DNA of 64,000 nt, taken from the NCBI RefSeq assembly GCF_013466425.1, contig NZ_CP059165.1, forward strand, positions 1,178,001-1,242,000, in the 5' to 3' direction. The DNA comes from Mycobacterium vicinigordonae. Lineage in GTDB: Bacteria > Actinomycetota > Actinomycetes > Mycobacteriales > Mycobacteriaceae. Below are positions 19,490 to 28,507 of the stretch, in pieces (positions within the stretch are counted from its first letter, which is position 1; each line of letters opens with the position of its first letter). The notes beneath the pieces were generated by a model. That model saw nothing but the letters and a program-made list of their open reading frames with translations, made no database searches and had not been told where the DNA came from. The position numbers and the translations under genes are program-made.

Positions 19490-20425
19490 TCAGCCCAGTC
19501 GCGAGATCACTTCCACGGCAAGGCGTTCCATCTGCTCACGGTCCTGCGCGACATCAGCGCCGACAGGATTGAGCAGCAGCATTTGCGCCCCCGCGTAGAT
19601 CACCTCGGATAGACGGCGGGCGACCTGCGCCGCGGTCCCGGCCACGGCGACCTCGTCCAGCGCGGGCCGGTCGCCGTAGATGCGTCGCAACCCGGTCAGC
19701 GCAAGTTCCTGTGCCCGTTCGGTGTCGTCATCGATGACCACGTACACCCGCTTGGCGATGGTGAAGCCAGTCGGGTCTTTGTGCTGCTCGTCGAGCTCGC
19801 GACGAATACCGCGGACCGCGTCGGCGAAGGCTTCGGTGGTCGAGGAACCCGCCCCGATAAACGCATCTCCGAGCCGCACCGCCCTGGCCAGTGCCGCGGG
19901 TGCGTGACCACCGAACCAGATCGGCGGATGCGGGCGCTGCACGGGCTTGGGCTGGATCGGCAGGTTGTCGAGCTCGCGGAACCGTCCATGGAAGGTGACC
20001 CTGGGGTGCTCGGACCAGGCGGCCCGCATCAATTCCAGGCCCTCGGTGAAATAGCGTACATGCGTTGACTTTTCGACGCCGAACGCGCTGAACTTGCGGG
20101 ATCCGCCGCCCGCCGCCACGCCGAGGTCAAGGCGCCCGTTGCTGAGCCGGTCGACGGCGGTCACGGCCGCGGCGAGCTGGAGCGGATCGTGGAGCGAGGT
20201 CACCATCACCGCTACCCCCAGGCGCAGTCGTTGGGTGCAGGCGGCCGCATACGCCAGCAATTCCAGTGGCGCCAACAGCGTTGAATCCCCGACGGCCTGC
20301 TCGAGGGTCCACCCGCCCTCGAACCCGAGTTCCTCGGCCCGAACCAGATAATCCCGCAACTGCGTGGTGTCAAAGTCGTCGGTGCCCAACTGGGGGATCG
20401 CGATGGAAAACCTCACGGCTGTCAC
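19490..20425 (-). CDS. LLM-class F420-dependent oxidoreductase
   Basis: 311 residues from GTG 20425 (a second GTG at 20416 gives 308). Luciferase-like TIM barrel: begins RFSIAIPQLGTDDFD; conserved blocks LRLGVAVMVTSLHDPLQLAAA, RLDLGVAAGGG and PIWFGGHAPAALARAVRLGD. Mycobacterial members usually use coenzyme F420; FMN cannot be excluded, and the substrate is unknown. Convergent with rplO (12 bp gap) and divergent from sppA with ~50 bp between starts. I recall no counterpart at this position in M. tuberculosis. Confidence 0.85.
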   Translation of the reverse strand: MTAVRFSIAIPQLGTDDFDTTQLRDYLVRAEELGFEGGWTLEQAVGDSTLLAPLELLAYAAACTQRLRLGVAVMVTSLHDPLQLAAAVTAVDRLSNGRLDLGVAAGGGSRKFSAFGVEKSTHVRYFTEGLELMRAAWSEHPRVTFHGRFRELDNLPIQPKPVQRPHPPIWFGGHAPAALARAVRLGDAFIGAGSSTTEAFADAVRGIRRELDEQHKDPTGFTIAKRVYVVIDDDTERAQELALTGLRRIYGDRPALDEVAVAGTAAQVARRLSEVIYAGAQMLLLNPVGADVAQDREQMERLAVEVISRLG

Positions 20426-20474
20426 CGTACCGGTGCCAACCAGGTGAGCCGGCGCGGATCGGTAGGCTTCAGGG

Positions 20475-22271
20475 ATGTTCGCCTTTTTGCCCAGCCTGCC
20501 CGGCTTCGACGATGTGCGGGCCCTGGCCGACCGCCTCGACACCGCGCGTCACCATGGCATTCCCAACGGCTGCGTACTTGAATTCAGCCTGCGCGGCATA
20601 CCGCCGGAGACCACGGGCTTCGATCCGATCGCCCTCGTCACCGGCGGCGGCCGGCAGTTGTCATTAGCTACGGCGGTCGCGGCGATCCATCGTGCCGCCG
20701 AGGATCCGCGGGTCGCCGGGCTGATCGCCCGCGTACAACTGGGACCGTCGCCGATCGGCGCGGTCCAGGAGTTGCGGGATGCGGTCGTTGCGTTCAGCGC
20801 GGTCAAGCCGTCCCTGGCCTGGGCTGAAACCTATCCCGGCACGCTGTCCTATTACCTGGCTTCGGCTTTCCGTGAAGTCTGGATGCAGCCCGCCGGTGAG
20901 GTCGGATTGATCGGGTTCGCGGCTAACGCCATGTTCTTGCGCGACGCGCTCGACAAAGTGGGGATCGAGGCCCAGTTTGTCGCGCGTGGCGAATACAAGT
21001 CTGCGGCAAACCTTTTCACCGAGGACGGTTTCACCGAAGCGCATCGCGAGGCGGTGACTCGGATGCTGGAAAGCTTGCAGGCCCAGGTGTGGAAGGCAGT
21101 CGGCGAATCGCGCGGCATCGAGGCCGGTGTGCTCGACGACTTGGCCGATCGGGCCCCGCTGCTGCGTGACGATGCGCTGGCAGCTGGCCTGCTCGACCGG
21201 GTCGGGTTCCGCGACGAGGCCTACGCGCACATGGCGGAATTAGTTGGCGCACCGAGAAATTCGGCATCTGACGGAATCGATGACCCAGATCGCAATCCGC
21301 CGCGATTGTATCTGGCGCGCTACGCGGGTGCGGCCCGTTCGCGGCTGGCGCCGGCGACACCGTCACTGCCCGGCCGCCGGCCCAAGCCAACGATCGCCGT
21401 GGTCAGCGTCACGGGCGCCATCGTCAACGGCCGCGGTGGGCCGCAGGGCCTTCCGTTCGGGCCGTCGAACGCCGGCGGCGACACGATTGCCGCGGCGCTA
21501 CGGGAGGTGGCCGCCGACGATTCGGTGTCGGCGATCGTGCTGCGGGTGGACAGTCCCGGCGGCTCGGTAACCGCATCGGAGACGATCTGGCGCGAGGTGA
21601 AGCGGGTCCGGGAGCGCGGCAAGCCGGTGGTGGCGTCGATGGCATCGGTCGCTGCCTCTGGTGGCTACTACATCTCGATGGTCGCTGACGCGATCGTCGC
21701 GAATCCCGGTACCATCACCGGTTCCATCGGCGTGATCACCGGCAAGCTGGTGGTGCGCGATCTCAAGGACCGGTTGGGCGTCGTTTCCGAAACGGTCCGC
21801 ACCAACGCCAATGCCGATGCCTGGTCCGTCGACGCTCCGTTCACCCCGGAGCAGCGGGCTCATCGGGAGGCCGAAGTGGACCTGACCTACGCCGACTTCG
21901 TTGAGCGTGTTGCGCAGGGCCGCAACCTGTCGCCCGAGGAGGTGGATCTGGTTGCGCGCGGTCGGGTTTGGACCGGAGCCGATGCGCTTGAGCGCGGTCT
22001 GATCGACGAACTCGGCGGTTTTCGCGCCGCAGTTCGCCGCGCGAAGGTGCTGGCCGGGCTGGAGCCGGAGGCCGAGGTGCGCGTCGTGCATTACCCGGGT
22101 TCGTCGCTGCTGGACATGCTGCGGCCGCGCGCGTCGTCGCAGCCGGCGGCCGCTACGCTGCCCGAGGCCGTCGGCGCGCTACTCACCCGTTCGGTCGCCG
22201 GGATCGTCGAGAATCTGGAGCAGGCAATGAGCGGGTCAAGTGTGCTGTGGGTGGGCCAGACCCGCTTCTGA
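20475..22271 (+). CDS. sppA: Signal peptide peptidase SppA (67K type)
   Basis: 598 residues, double-length form with two peptidase S49 domains (~50-200 and ~300-500), like M. tuberculosis Rv0724. It would degrade cleaved signal peptides at the membrane by a Ser/Lys dyad: Lys175 in ARGEYKSAANLF and Ser395 in SVAASGGYYIS match the E. coli SppA pair. The usual N-terminal membrane helix is not obvious in this reading. Convergent with the methyltransferase at 22282. Confidence 0.9.
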   Translation: MFAFLPSLPGFDDVRALADRLDTARHHGIPNGCVLEFSLRGIPPETTGFDPIALVTGGGRQLSLATAVAAIHRAAEDPRVAGLIARVQLGPSPIGAVQELRDAVVAFSAVKPSLAWAETYPGTLSYYLASAFREVWMQPAGEVGLIGFAANAMFLRDALDKVGIEAQFVARGEYKSAANLFTEDGFTEAHREAVTRMLESLQAQVWKAVGESRGIEAGVLDDLADRAPLLRDDALAAGLLDRVGFRDEAYAHMAELVGAPRNSASDGIDDPDRNPPRLYLARYAGAARSRLAPATPSLPGRRPKPTIAVVSVTGAIVNGRGGPQGLPFGPSNAGGDTIAAALREVAADDSVSAIVLRVDSPGGSVTASETIWREVKRVRERGKPVVASMASVAASGGYYISMVADAIVANPGTITGSIGVITGKLVVRDLKDRLGVVSETVRTNANADAWSVDAPFTPEQRAHREAEVDLTYADFVERVAQGRNLSPEEVDLVARGRVWTGADALERGLIDELGGFRAAVRRAKVLAGLEPEAEVRVVHYPGSSLLDMLRPRASSQPAAATLPEAVGALLTRSVAGIVENLEQAMSGSSVLWVGQTRF

Positions 22272-22281
22272 CGCTTCGCCG

Positions 22282-23193
22282 TTAGGCCAGCCGACCGCTG
22301 ATGAAGATGATCTCGCCGAGCGGATCGTTGTCCTCGGGGTTGGGGGCGTGCAAGCCGTGTCGTTCGAACAGTTCGGTGCGCGTCACCCCCTCGACATCCC
22401 AACCCTTGCCGCGCAGGTAGTCGACAACATGGTTGCGCGCACCCGAGTACACCAGTGACGCCATGTCGATGTCGACGCCGTGGTCGCGGAATCCGCCGGA
22501 CATCTCGCGGACCTTGTCCGCATCGAAATCGACTATGCCAGGCACGAATTCGGTAGCCACGGTGCTTCCGGGCGTGCTGAGCGCGGTGATGTTGTCGAAC
22601 AGCCGGTCCTGGGCGTCCGGGGGCAGGTAGATCAGCAGTCCCTCGGCCAGCCAGGCCGTCGGCTGTGTCGGGTCCAGGCCGGCTTTCCTCAACGCCGTCG
22701 GCCAGTCCCCGCGCAGGTCGATCGCCACGGTGCGCCGGGTCGCGGTGGGCTCGGCGCCGAGGCCGGCCAGCGTGGTCGTCTTGAACTCGATCACCGCAGG
22801 TTGATCGATTTCGTACACCACCGTTCCGGCCGGCCAAGGCAACCGGTAGGCCCGCGCGTCCAACCCGGATGCCAGGATCACCACCTGCCGCACCCCGGCC
22901 TCAGTAGCTTCGGCGAAGTAATCGTCAAAGTACTTGGTGCGCACGCCCATTCCATCGATCATCGCCTGCACTCGTTCAGGCGTGATGTTCTCGAACGACT
23001 CGGGATCGAGCTCACCGTCCATCATCTTGGTGAAGAAATCGACCCCGACCGCACGTACCAGCGGTTCGGCAAACGGGTCGTCGATCAGCCCGTCCGGGGC
23101 GTTGGTAACCATCGCCCGCCCGGCCGCGACCATGGTCGCGGTGGCACCAACGCTGGACGCGAGATCCCAATTGTCGTCGTGAGCGCGTGGCAT
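22282..23193 (-). CDS. UPF0677 SAM-dependent methyltransferase (1)
   Basis: 303 residues from ATG 23193; the frame is open further upstream but the family N-terminus [20 protein letters not shown] begins just after this codon. Leucine-carboxyl-methyltransferase-like fold: SAM motif [20 protein letters not shown], acidic motif [14 protein letters not shown], and [15 protein letters not shown]. Substrate unknown; several members exist in every mycobacterium. Ten bases downstream of copy 2 and presumably co-transcribed with it. Counterpart of M. tuberculosis Rv0725c/Rv0726c. Confidence 0.92.
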   Translation of the reverse strand: MPRAHDDNWDLASSVGATATMVAAGRAMVTNAPDGLIDDPFAEPLVRAVGVDFFTKMMDGELDPESFENITPERVQAMIDGMGVRTKYFDDYFAEATEAGVRQVVILASGLDARAYRLPWPAGTVVYEIDQPAVIEFKTTTLAGLGAEPTATRRTVAIDLRGDWPTALRKAGLDPTQPTAWLAEGLLIYLPPDAQDRLFDNITALSTPGSTVATEFVPGIVDFDADKVREMSGGFRDHGVDIDMASLVYSGARNHVVDYLRGKGWDVEGVTRTELFERHGLHAPNPEDNDPLGEIIFISGRLA

Positions 23194-23203
23194 GGCCGTC
23201 CTA

Positions 23204-24166
23204 TCAGTTCTCTGAGTGGTTGGGGTCCAGGGTGCCAGTGATGTAGACCATCTCAACTTTGGGTGCATCCTCCTCTTCGACGGCCGGTCCCAGACCGTTT
23301 GCGGCCCGAAGCTCGGGAAGCGGCACGGTATCCACCTGCCACCCGCGTTCGGCGAGGTAAGCTGCGGCTTCGTTGCGTTCACCGAGGTAGATCAGGTTGC
23401 TCATGTCCAGGTCGAAGCCGTGTGCGCGCCACCGCTCGGAGGTCTTCTGCATGTGTTGCTTGAGTTGCTCCTCGTTGGCAAGCTCGTTCCCGCGCATGCT
23501 CTCGGTGGCCAGCCGGCTGCCCGGGGCGCTGAGCTCGGTGATGGTGTCCAGCAGCCGGTCCTGGGCCTCCGGCGGCAGGTAGCCTAAGAGACCCTCGGCG
23601 CTCCAAGCCGTGGGCTTGTCGGAGTCGAATCCTGCTTCCCGCAATGCAGTCGGCCAGTCGTCACGCAGATCGACAGCGACCGCGAATCGGGCGGCGCTGG
23701 GCGTGGCGCCCAGTTCGGCCAGGGTGCGCGACTTGAACTCGATCACCTGCGGCTGATCGATTTCGTACACCACGGTGCCGGTCGGCCACGGCAGCCGGTA
23801 GGCCCGCGCGTCGAGTCCCGACGCCAGGATCACCGCTTGCTGGATACCCGCTTCGGTAGCGGTCAGGAAAAATTCATCGAAGAACTTGGTGCGCACCGCC
23901 ATGTTCTCGGCCACATTGGCCACCCCGGCGAACGGGCGCTGCGGGTCGTTATCCAGCTCGGCAACGGTCATCTGTCCGGTCGCCAGACGGGTGAGCAGGT
24001 CCACGCCGACCGCCTGCACCAGGGGTTCGGCGAAAGGGTCTTCGATCAGCGGGTTTTCCGCCCGGGTCGCCATCGCGCGGCCGGCGGCGACCATGGTTGC
24101 GGTTACCCCGACGCTGGACGCCAGATCCCAGGTGTCGCCGTCGTGCCGTGCACTCTTCGATGTCAT
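23204..24166 (-). CDS. UPF0677 SAM-dependent methyltransferase (2)
   Basis: 320 residues from ATG 24166, preceded by GAGG at the right distance; an ATG at 24178 is an alternative. Same architecture as copy 1: [51 protein letters not shown] and [17 protein letters not shown]. Leads a two-gene unit on the minus strand. A 17 bp AT-rich element 31 bp upstream recurs at the same place before the methyltransferase pair at 34507-36367. Confidence 0.92.
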   Translation of the reverse strand: MTSKSARHDGDTWDLASSVGVTATMVAAGRAMATRAENPLIEDPFAEPLVQAVGVDLLTRLATGQMTVAELDNDPQRPFAGVANVAENMAVRTKFFDEFFLTATEAGIQQAVILASGLDARAYRLPWPTGTVVYEIDQPQVIEFKSRTLAELGATPSAARFAVAVDLRDDWPTALREAGFDSDKPTAWSAEGLLGYLPPEAQDRLLDTITELSAPGSRLATESMRGNELANEEQLKQHMQKTSERWRAHGFDLDMSNLIYLGERNEAAAYLAERGWQVDTVPLPELRAANGLGPAVEEEDAPKVEMVYITGTLDPNHSEN

Positions 24167-24196
24167 GGCAAGCCTCATTCCGAAGTCGCAGGTTGA

Positions 24197-24213
24197 TACT
24201 TAGCCAATATAAC
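24197..24213 (-). promoter_or_regulatory. Shared AT-rich element before methyltransferase pair A
   Basis: Plus-strand sequence TACTTAGCCAATATAAC matches the element at 36395-36411 at 15 of 17 positions and lies a similar distance (31 against 28 bp) from the start codon. On the minus strand it reads GTTATATTGGCTAAGTA. It may be the core promoter or an operator, in an otherwise GC-rich region. Confidence 0.55.
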
Positions 24214-24271
24214 AAATATCTTGCGCTCCGATTTGGCCCCGCCGACGTCACCGAAGCGGCACTCTTGAGCC

Positions 24272-25057
24272 ATGGCTGACCCGACATCGTCCGTCGCGGG
24301 CAAACGGGTGCTCGTTACGGGGGCGTCCTCCGGGGTGGGCGCGGCCTTGGCCCGCGCGCTGGCCGCCCGAGGAGCGGTGGTGGGCCTGGTCGCCCGACGG
24401 GAGGATCGACTGGCCGAGGTGCTGGCCGACTGCCGAGCCAGATCGCCCAGATCGATCATGTGGGTGGCCGACCTTTCCGAAAGCCTCACCGCCAGCCGGT
24501 TGGGCCTACAGGCCTGGCACGCGATGGGCGGCATCGACATCCTGGTGAACAATGCCGCAATCCCGTTGCGACGTGCGGTGACCGCACTGCGGCCCGACGA
24601 CGTCGAGCGTGTTATGCAGGTCAACTTCGTTGCCCCGATGCGGCTGGGTCTGGCCCTGTTGCCACGAATGCTGGCGCGGCACTCCGGCCTGATCGTGAAC
24701 GTGTCCAGCGTCGCGGGGCGGCTCGGCATCAAGGGTGAATCTGCCTACTGCGCCAGCAAATTCGCCCTCTGTGGTTGGAGTGAGACGATGGCAATCGACC
24801 TGGCGGGCAGTGGCGTCTCGGTGAAGCTGATCGAACTCGGGCCGGTGGACACCGAGATCTGGGACCAGCCGGACAACGACGAAGCTTATTACCGTGGGCC
24901 CAAGATCGCGGCCGCCGAGGCCGCTGCCGGCATCATCGAGGCCATGGGTAGCGATCGTTTCGAACACTACGTGCCCGATCTGAAAGCGGTGATCGATGCC
25001 AAGAACGCCGATCTCGACGCATTCATCGCCGGCGCGGCGCGCATGACACGGCCATGA
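24272..25057 (+). CDS. SDR-family short-chain dehydrogenase
   Basis: 261 residues, classical SDR. Cofactor motif VLVTGASSGVGAALA (~13-27), NNAA at ~94, catalytic Ser in NVSSVAG and YCASK (Tyr/Lys pair), then the LIELGPVDTEIW cofactor loop. NADP or NAD undecided: Arg residues after the second strand (VARRED) favour NADP. The substrate is unknown. Stop overlaps the alcohol dehydrogenase start by 4 nt (ATGA), so the two likely act in one pathway. Confidence 0.92.
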   Translation: MADPTSSVAGKRVLVTGASSGVGAALARALAARGAVVGLVARREDRLAEVLADCRARSPRSIMWVADLSESLTASRLGLQAWHAMGGIDILVNNAAIPLRRAVTALRPDDVERVMQVNFVAPMRLGLALLPRMLARHSGLIVNVSSVAGRLGIKGESAYCASKFALCGWSETMAIDLAGSGVSVKLIELGPVDTEIWDQPDNDEAYYRGPKIAAAEAAAGIIEAMGSDRFEHYVPDLKAVIDAKNADLDAFIAGAARMTRP

Positions 25058-26286
25058 AAGCCCTCGTCTACGGCGTGCCGCCCGAGCGGTTCGAGGTTCC
25101 TGACGACGCCGATCCGCTGGTGGGCAATCTAGCCCGGACGCCGACAGCGCTGCGCGAGATTCCCGATCCCGTTCTGCTGCGCGGTGATTGGGTGATCACC
25201 CGGCCGCGGCTGACCGGAATTTGCGGGTCTGATTCTAAACAGATTTTGCTGGATTTCGGAGCAGGCGACGCCGACAACGCGATGTCCGCGTTCTGCTCCT
25301 TTCCGCAGGTGATGGGACACGAAGTGGTTGCCGACGTGGTCAAGCTGGGTCCCGCGGCCCGGGGGCTTGAGGTTGGGCAGCGGGTGGTTCTTAACCCGTG
25401 GCTGTCCTGCGGGCCGCGAGGTATCGAGACACTCTGTCCCGCTTGTGAAGACGGCGACTACAGCCTTTGCTTCAGCTTCACCGACGGCGAAATCAAGGCC
25501 GGCATCCACACCGGGGTGTCGGCCGACGTGACCGGCGGCTATGCCGAACTGATGCCAGCCCATGACAGCATGCTGTTCCCGGTGCCCGATTCGATTCCCG
25601 ACGAGCAGGCGGTGTTCGCCGACCCGTTCTCAGTGTCGTTGCACGCGATAACCCGGCATCCGCCGCCTCGCTCCGGCCGGGTGCTGGTCTACGGGGCCGG
25701 GTCACTCGGATTGTGCGCGGTCGCGATCCTGCGGGCGCTCTATCCTGAGGTGGCGGTGGGCGTCATTGCCCGATTCCCGGCCCAAGCGCAGCTCGCCGCC
25801 CAGTTCGGAGCCACCAAAGTCGTTGCGCACGAGCCGCGTTCGGCTGTCATCGAAGAACTATCCGGCTGGGGTGGCGGGCGGTTGCGTCAACCGTTGCTGG
25901 GCTTGCCGATGGCGCATCCCGGTGCCGTCGACGTGGTGTACGACACCGTCGGCAAGCCAGAGACATTGGAAGTCGCAGTACGGCTGCTGACCGCTCGCGG
26001 GACTTTGGTGAAAGCCGGCGTGCACGCGCCCGGCCGGTGGGAGTGGAGTCCGCTGTACTTCAAGGAGATCAGCTGGGTCGGCTCCAACGCCTTCGGTATC
26101 GAGGAGGTCGACGGGCGCCGCAGACATGCCATCGAGCACTATCTCGAACTGGTCTTGGACAGAGGAATCGATCTGCGTCCCATGCTGACTCACACATTTC
26201 GGCTCGAGCAGTGGCGCGATGCGTTTCTGGCAATAGCCGACCAGGGCCGGCGCGGTGCGGTGAAGGTCGCCATCGATCAGCGCTAA
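25054..26286 (+). CDS. Zinc-type alcohol dehydrogenase (MDR family)
   Basis: 410 residues. GroES-like catalytic domain with GICGSDSKQ (catalytic Cys position ~54), GHEVVADVVKLG, and a Cys-containing region (LSCGPRGIETLCPACEDGDYSLC) resembling the structural zinc loop but expanded. Rossmann domain with VLVYGAGSLGLCAVAILR at ~209. Oxidises an alcohol, or reduces an aldehyde or ketone, with NAD(P). Co-translated with the SDR gene. Converges with the methyltransferase at 26317. Substrate not identifiable from sequence. Confidence 0.9.
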   Translation: MKALVYGVPPERFEVPDDADPLVGNLARTPTALREIPDPVLLRGDWVITRPRLTGICGSDSKQILLDFGAGDADNAMSAFCSFPQVMGHEVVADVVKLGPAARGLEVGQRVVLNPWLSCGPRGIETLCPACEDGDYSLCFSFTDGEIKAGIHTGVSADVTGGYAELMPAHDSMLFPVPDSIPDEQAVFADPFSVSLHAITRHPPPRSGRVLVYGAGSLGLCAVAILRALYPEVAVGVIARFPAQAQLAAQFGATKVVAHEPRSAVIEELSGWGGGRLRQPLLGLPMAHPGAVDVVYDTVGKPETLEVAVRLLTARGTLVKAGVHAPGRWEWSPLYFKEISWVGSNAFGIEEVDGRRRHAIEHYLELVLDRGIDLRPMLTHTFRLEQWRDAFLAIADQGRRGAVKVAIDQR

Positions 26287-26316
26287 ACGCGGATCGGCGG
26301 GAGCTTTGCACGCGGA

Positions 26317-26982
26317 TCAACTCGGACGGGTGGCCTGGTAGAAAGTGAGCTGACCTAGTAGCCGGTGTGGCTGTGCGGCGAGCTGAGTGCAGTCGAACCC
26401 GACCTTGCGCAGCAGTCGCGGAATCGCGTCGCCGAGATTGCCGGCAGCGTGCTGGTTGCGTTTCATCAATCGCGCCAGTAACCCACCGTGGTCCGCCGCG
26501 TCCCCGCCGATATCGACCAGGTGCAATCTGCCGCCGGGCCGCAGCACCCGGAAAGCCTCCTCGGCCGCCGCGGCTTTCGCCTCCTCGTCGAGATGATGGA
26601 ACATCATCGACGAAAGCACCCGATCGAACTCGCCGTCGCCATAGGGGAGTCGCTGGGCATAGGCCTGTTCGAAGAGGATCCCGCTCAGCCCGCTGGCCTT
26701 TCGTCGGGCAAGGGCCAGCGCCCGCGGGTCCGGGTCGCATCCGACCGCATCGATACCCCGACGAGCCCGCTTGGCGCCGATCGTCACATTTCCGGTGCCA
26801 CAGCCGATGTCCAGTACGCGCATGCCGTCGGTGAGCTCGGCCTGCGCGATCAGTTTCGGGTACACAGAACGCACGCCCATCACCCGAGAGATCAGATCGT
26901 ATGCAGGGAGCAGGGCGTCGTGGCCCGCCGCCGGCAGATAGTCGCGGGTCTGGTGTGGATGATTTTTCGTCACGTATCCCAT
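26317..26982 (-). CDS. Class I SAM-dependent methyltransferase
   Basis: 221 residues. SAM motif I MRVLDIGCGTGNVTIG (~54-69), post-I VGCDPDPRALALAR, and RLPYGDGEFDRVLSSMMFHHL, as in UbiE/ArsM-like enzymes. Target unknown. Divergent from the AraC gene; the 65 bp between starts contains a palindrome. A different family from the four UPF0677 enzymes nearby. Confidence 0.88.
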   Translation of the reverse strand: MGYVTKNHPHQTRDYLPAAGHDALLPAYDLISRVMGVRSVYPKLIAQAELTDGMRVLDIGCGTGNVTIGAKRARRGIDAVGCDPDPRALALARRKASGLSGILFEQAYAQRLPYGDGEFDRVLSSMMFHHLDEEAKAAAAEEAFRVLRPGGRLHLVDIGGDAADHGGLLARLMKRNQHAAGNLGDAIPRLLRKVGFDCTQLAAQPHRLLGQLTFYQATRPS

Positions 26983-27018
26983 GATCTGTTTGTGCAGCGC
27001 CCTGTGATTGGGTGATCA

Positions 27019-27046
27019 TTGCCAAAAATAGGACTATCTTTGGCAA
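27019..27046. promoter_or_regulatory. Palindromic operator/promoter before araC-type gene
   Basis: TTGCCAAA (27019-27026), 12 bp, TTTGGCAA (27039-27046): perfect 8 bp arms. TATCTT at 27035-27040 fits the -10 pattern, and the GTG at 27048 lies 7 nt after it. A protein bound here would block the promoter. Confidence 0.6.
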
Positions 27047-27047
27047 G

Positions 27048-27926
27048 GTGACCTCACCTGCTCGGTTGGCGCGGTATCGCGGTGGCGTGCCCGTCTATCA
27101 GTATCGGACGGGCCCCGAAACGCCACCGGTATCGGTGGCGCGGCGTGGTGACCTCGTCGTGCGCGAACGCCACATCCACGATTTTCCGGCGCTCTGGTAC
27201 GTACCCGCGGCGGGCCAGGTGTACGTTGCTGCGGCGGGCGAGGTTCTCGACCCCCGCGAAGTCCTTCCCCCGGACCAGGGAGTCGCGATCTTCTTCGACC
27301 CGGCCGCACTCGGCGAGGATGCACGGTCGCCCTGGCCCACCTGGCAATCGCACCCACTGCTCTTCCCGTTTCTGCACGGACGCTCGGGTGGGGTCCTGCG
27401 CCTGGATGTGCCAGCGGCTCGACAAGTTTTGTGGGACAACGCGATTAGTTCAATCGAGTCCGAACTGGGTGCGCGGCAGCAGGGCCATCACCAGGCCGCC
27501 CTGGCGCATCTGACATTGCTGCTGATAGACCTCGCCCGGCTCGCCGGCGACGTCGTGGCCGACTTGCGGCGCAGCGGCGAGCCGCTACTCGCCGAAGTGT
27601 TCGCGGTGATTGACCGCCGTCTGGGTGAACGCCTGTCGCTGCGCGACGTGGCGAGTGAAGTCGGCATGACCCCCGGGCACCTCACCACCGTGGTGCGCCG
27701 GCGTACCGGCCGCACCGTGCAGGACTGGATCATCGAGCGGCGCATGGCGCAGGCGCGGGATCTGCTGGCCTCGACCGATCTGCCCGTCGGCGAGGTGGCC
27801 AGGCGAGTGGGCATCTGCGATCCGGGATACTTCAGCCGGCTGTTCAGTCGGACGCACCGCGCCACGCCCCGGCAGTGGCGGGCCGGTCAGCGGGACATTG
27901 ACAAGCCAACTCGAACGTTGTTCTAA
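27048..27926 (+). CDS. AraC-family transcriptional regulator
   Basis: 292 residues from GTG 27048, probably leaderless (-10 TATCTT, 7 nt, GTG). N-terminal cupin-like sensing domain (~10-140, with RERHIHDFPALWYVPA) and C-terminal double helix-turn-helix (~195-288): LSLRDVASEVGMTPGHLTTV then LPVGEVARRVGICDPGYFSR LF. A GTG at 27012 would put the start upstream of the palindrome and is less likely. Divergent from a methyltransferase and upstream of a TetR/P450 pair. Inducer unknown. Confidence 0.88.
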   Translation: MTSPARLARYRGGVPVYQYRTGPETPPVSVARRGDLVVRERHIHDFPALWYVPAAGQVYVAAAGEVLDPREVLPPDQGVAIFFDPAALGEDARSPWPTWQSHPLLFPFLHGRSGGVLRLDVPAARQVLWDNAISSIESELGARQQGHHQAALAHLTLLLIDLARLAGDVVADLRRSGEPLLAEVFAVIDRRLGERLSLRDVASEVGMTPGHLTTVVRRRTGRTVQDWIIERRMAQARDLLASTDLPVGEVARRVGICDPGYFSRLFSRTHRATPRQWRAGQRDIDKPTRTLF

Positions 27927-27942
27927 TCAGAACGCTGTTCGA
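27911..27942. promoter_or_regulatory. 32 bp palindromic operator before tetR-P450 unit
   Basis: Left arm TCGAACGTTGTTCT (27911-27924), 4 bp centre AATC, right arm AGAACGCTGTTCGA (27929-27942): 11 of 14 positions are symmetric, the mismatches being one central triplet. It overlaps the end of the AraC gene and lies 16 bp before the tetR start, as expected for an autorepressor site. Confidence 0.6.
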
Positions 27943-27958
27943 AACGGCGGAGGAACCC

Positions 27959-28507
27959 ATGGACAATGCCGCACCGGTGCTGCGTTACGGCGCGCTGGAC
28001 CGAGCGCATCTGACAAAACACCTGTGGCAGCTGGCCAAACGTGTCGGTGTCAACCGGGTAACAATGCGCGAGTTGGCCGCCGCGGCGGGTACTCGGCCGT
28101 CGTCGGTTTACTACCACATCCGCGACAAGAGCGAACTGCTCGACCTGCTGATCGAATCCGTGCTCGCCCAGATCGAGGTGCCAGGCCCGGGTGACTGGGC
28201 ATCCCGGTTGGTCGCGCTCTACAGCAACGCGTGGCAGGTGCTCGTCGAGGTGCCCGGAATCGCGGGCCTTCTCTTGGAGCATCCGCACACCGCCGCCGCA
28301 ACCGAGATGGACCGGGCGTCCCGCACCATCCTGCACGAATCCGGTTTACCGGCAGAGCATTTCGAGTCAGCCCACGCGACCCTGTACATCCATCTGCTGG
28401 GCTCGGTGCAGCTCGAGCACATCGCCGGATCCGCCGCCCGCGGGCCGGACGCATTCGGGTACGGGCTGCGGCTGATCCTCAATGGTCTGCGTGGGGAGAT
28501 CAAATGA
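27959..28507 (+). CDS. TetR-family transcriptional regulator
   Basis: 182 residues, short TetR. Helix-turn-helix at ~20-65: LAKRVGVNRVTMRELAAAAG and TRPSSVYYHIRDKSELLD, the YYH-type ending of the recognition helix. C-terminal ligand domain of ~110 residues. ATG 27959 has GGAGGAA 4-10 nt upstream. Overlaps the P450 start by 4 nt, so it probably controls the P450 along with itself. Confidence 0.9.
   Translation: MDNAAPVLRYGALDRAHLTKHLWQLAKRVGVNRVTMRELAAAAGTRPSSVYYHIRDKSELLDLLIESVLAQIEVPGPGDWASRLVALYSNAWQVLVEVPGIAGLLLEHPHTAAATEMDRASRTILHESGLPAEHFESAHATLYIHLLGSVQLEHIAGSAARGPDAFGYGLRLILNGLRGEIK

Noticed and set aside
27911..27942. SOS/LexA box before the tetR-P450 unit
   Set aside because: TCGAAC and GTTCGA are present, but the half-sites are spaced 3 bp (GAAC-N3-GTTC) rather than 4 and the overall symmetry is 32 bp, which fits a TetR operator better.
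27905..27945. KstR-type site (cholesterol regulon) before the P450
   Set aside because: The AAC...GTT halves are 3 bp apart, while KstR needs AAC-N2-GTT. There is no cholesterol gene context.
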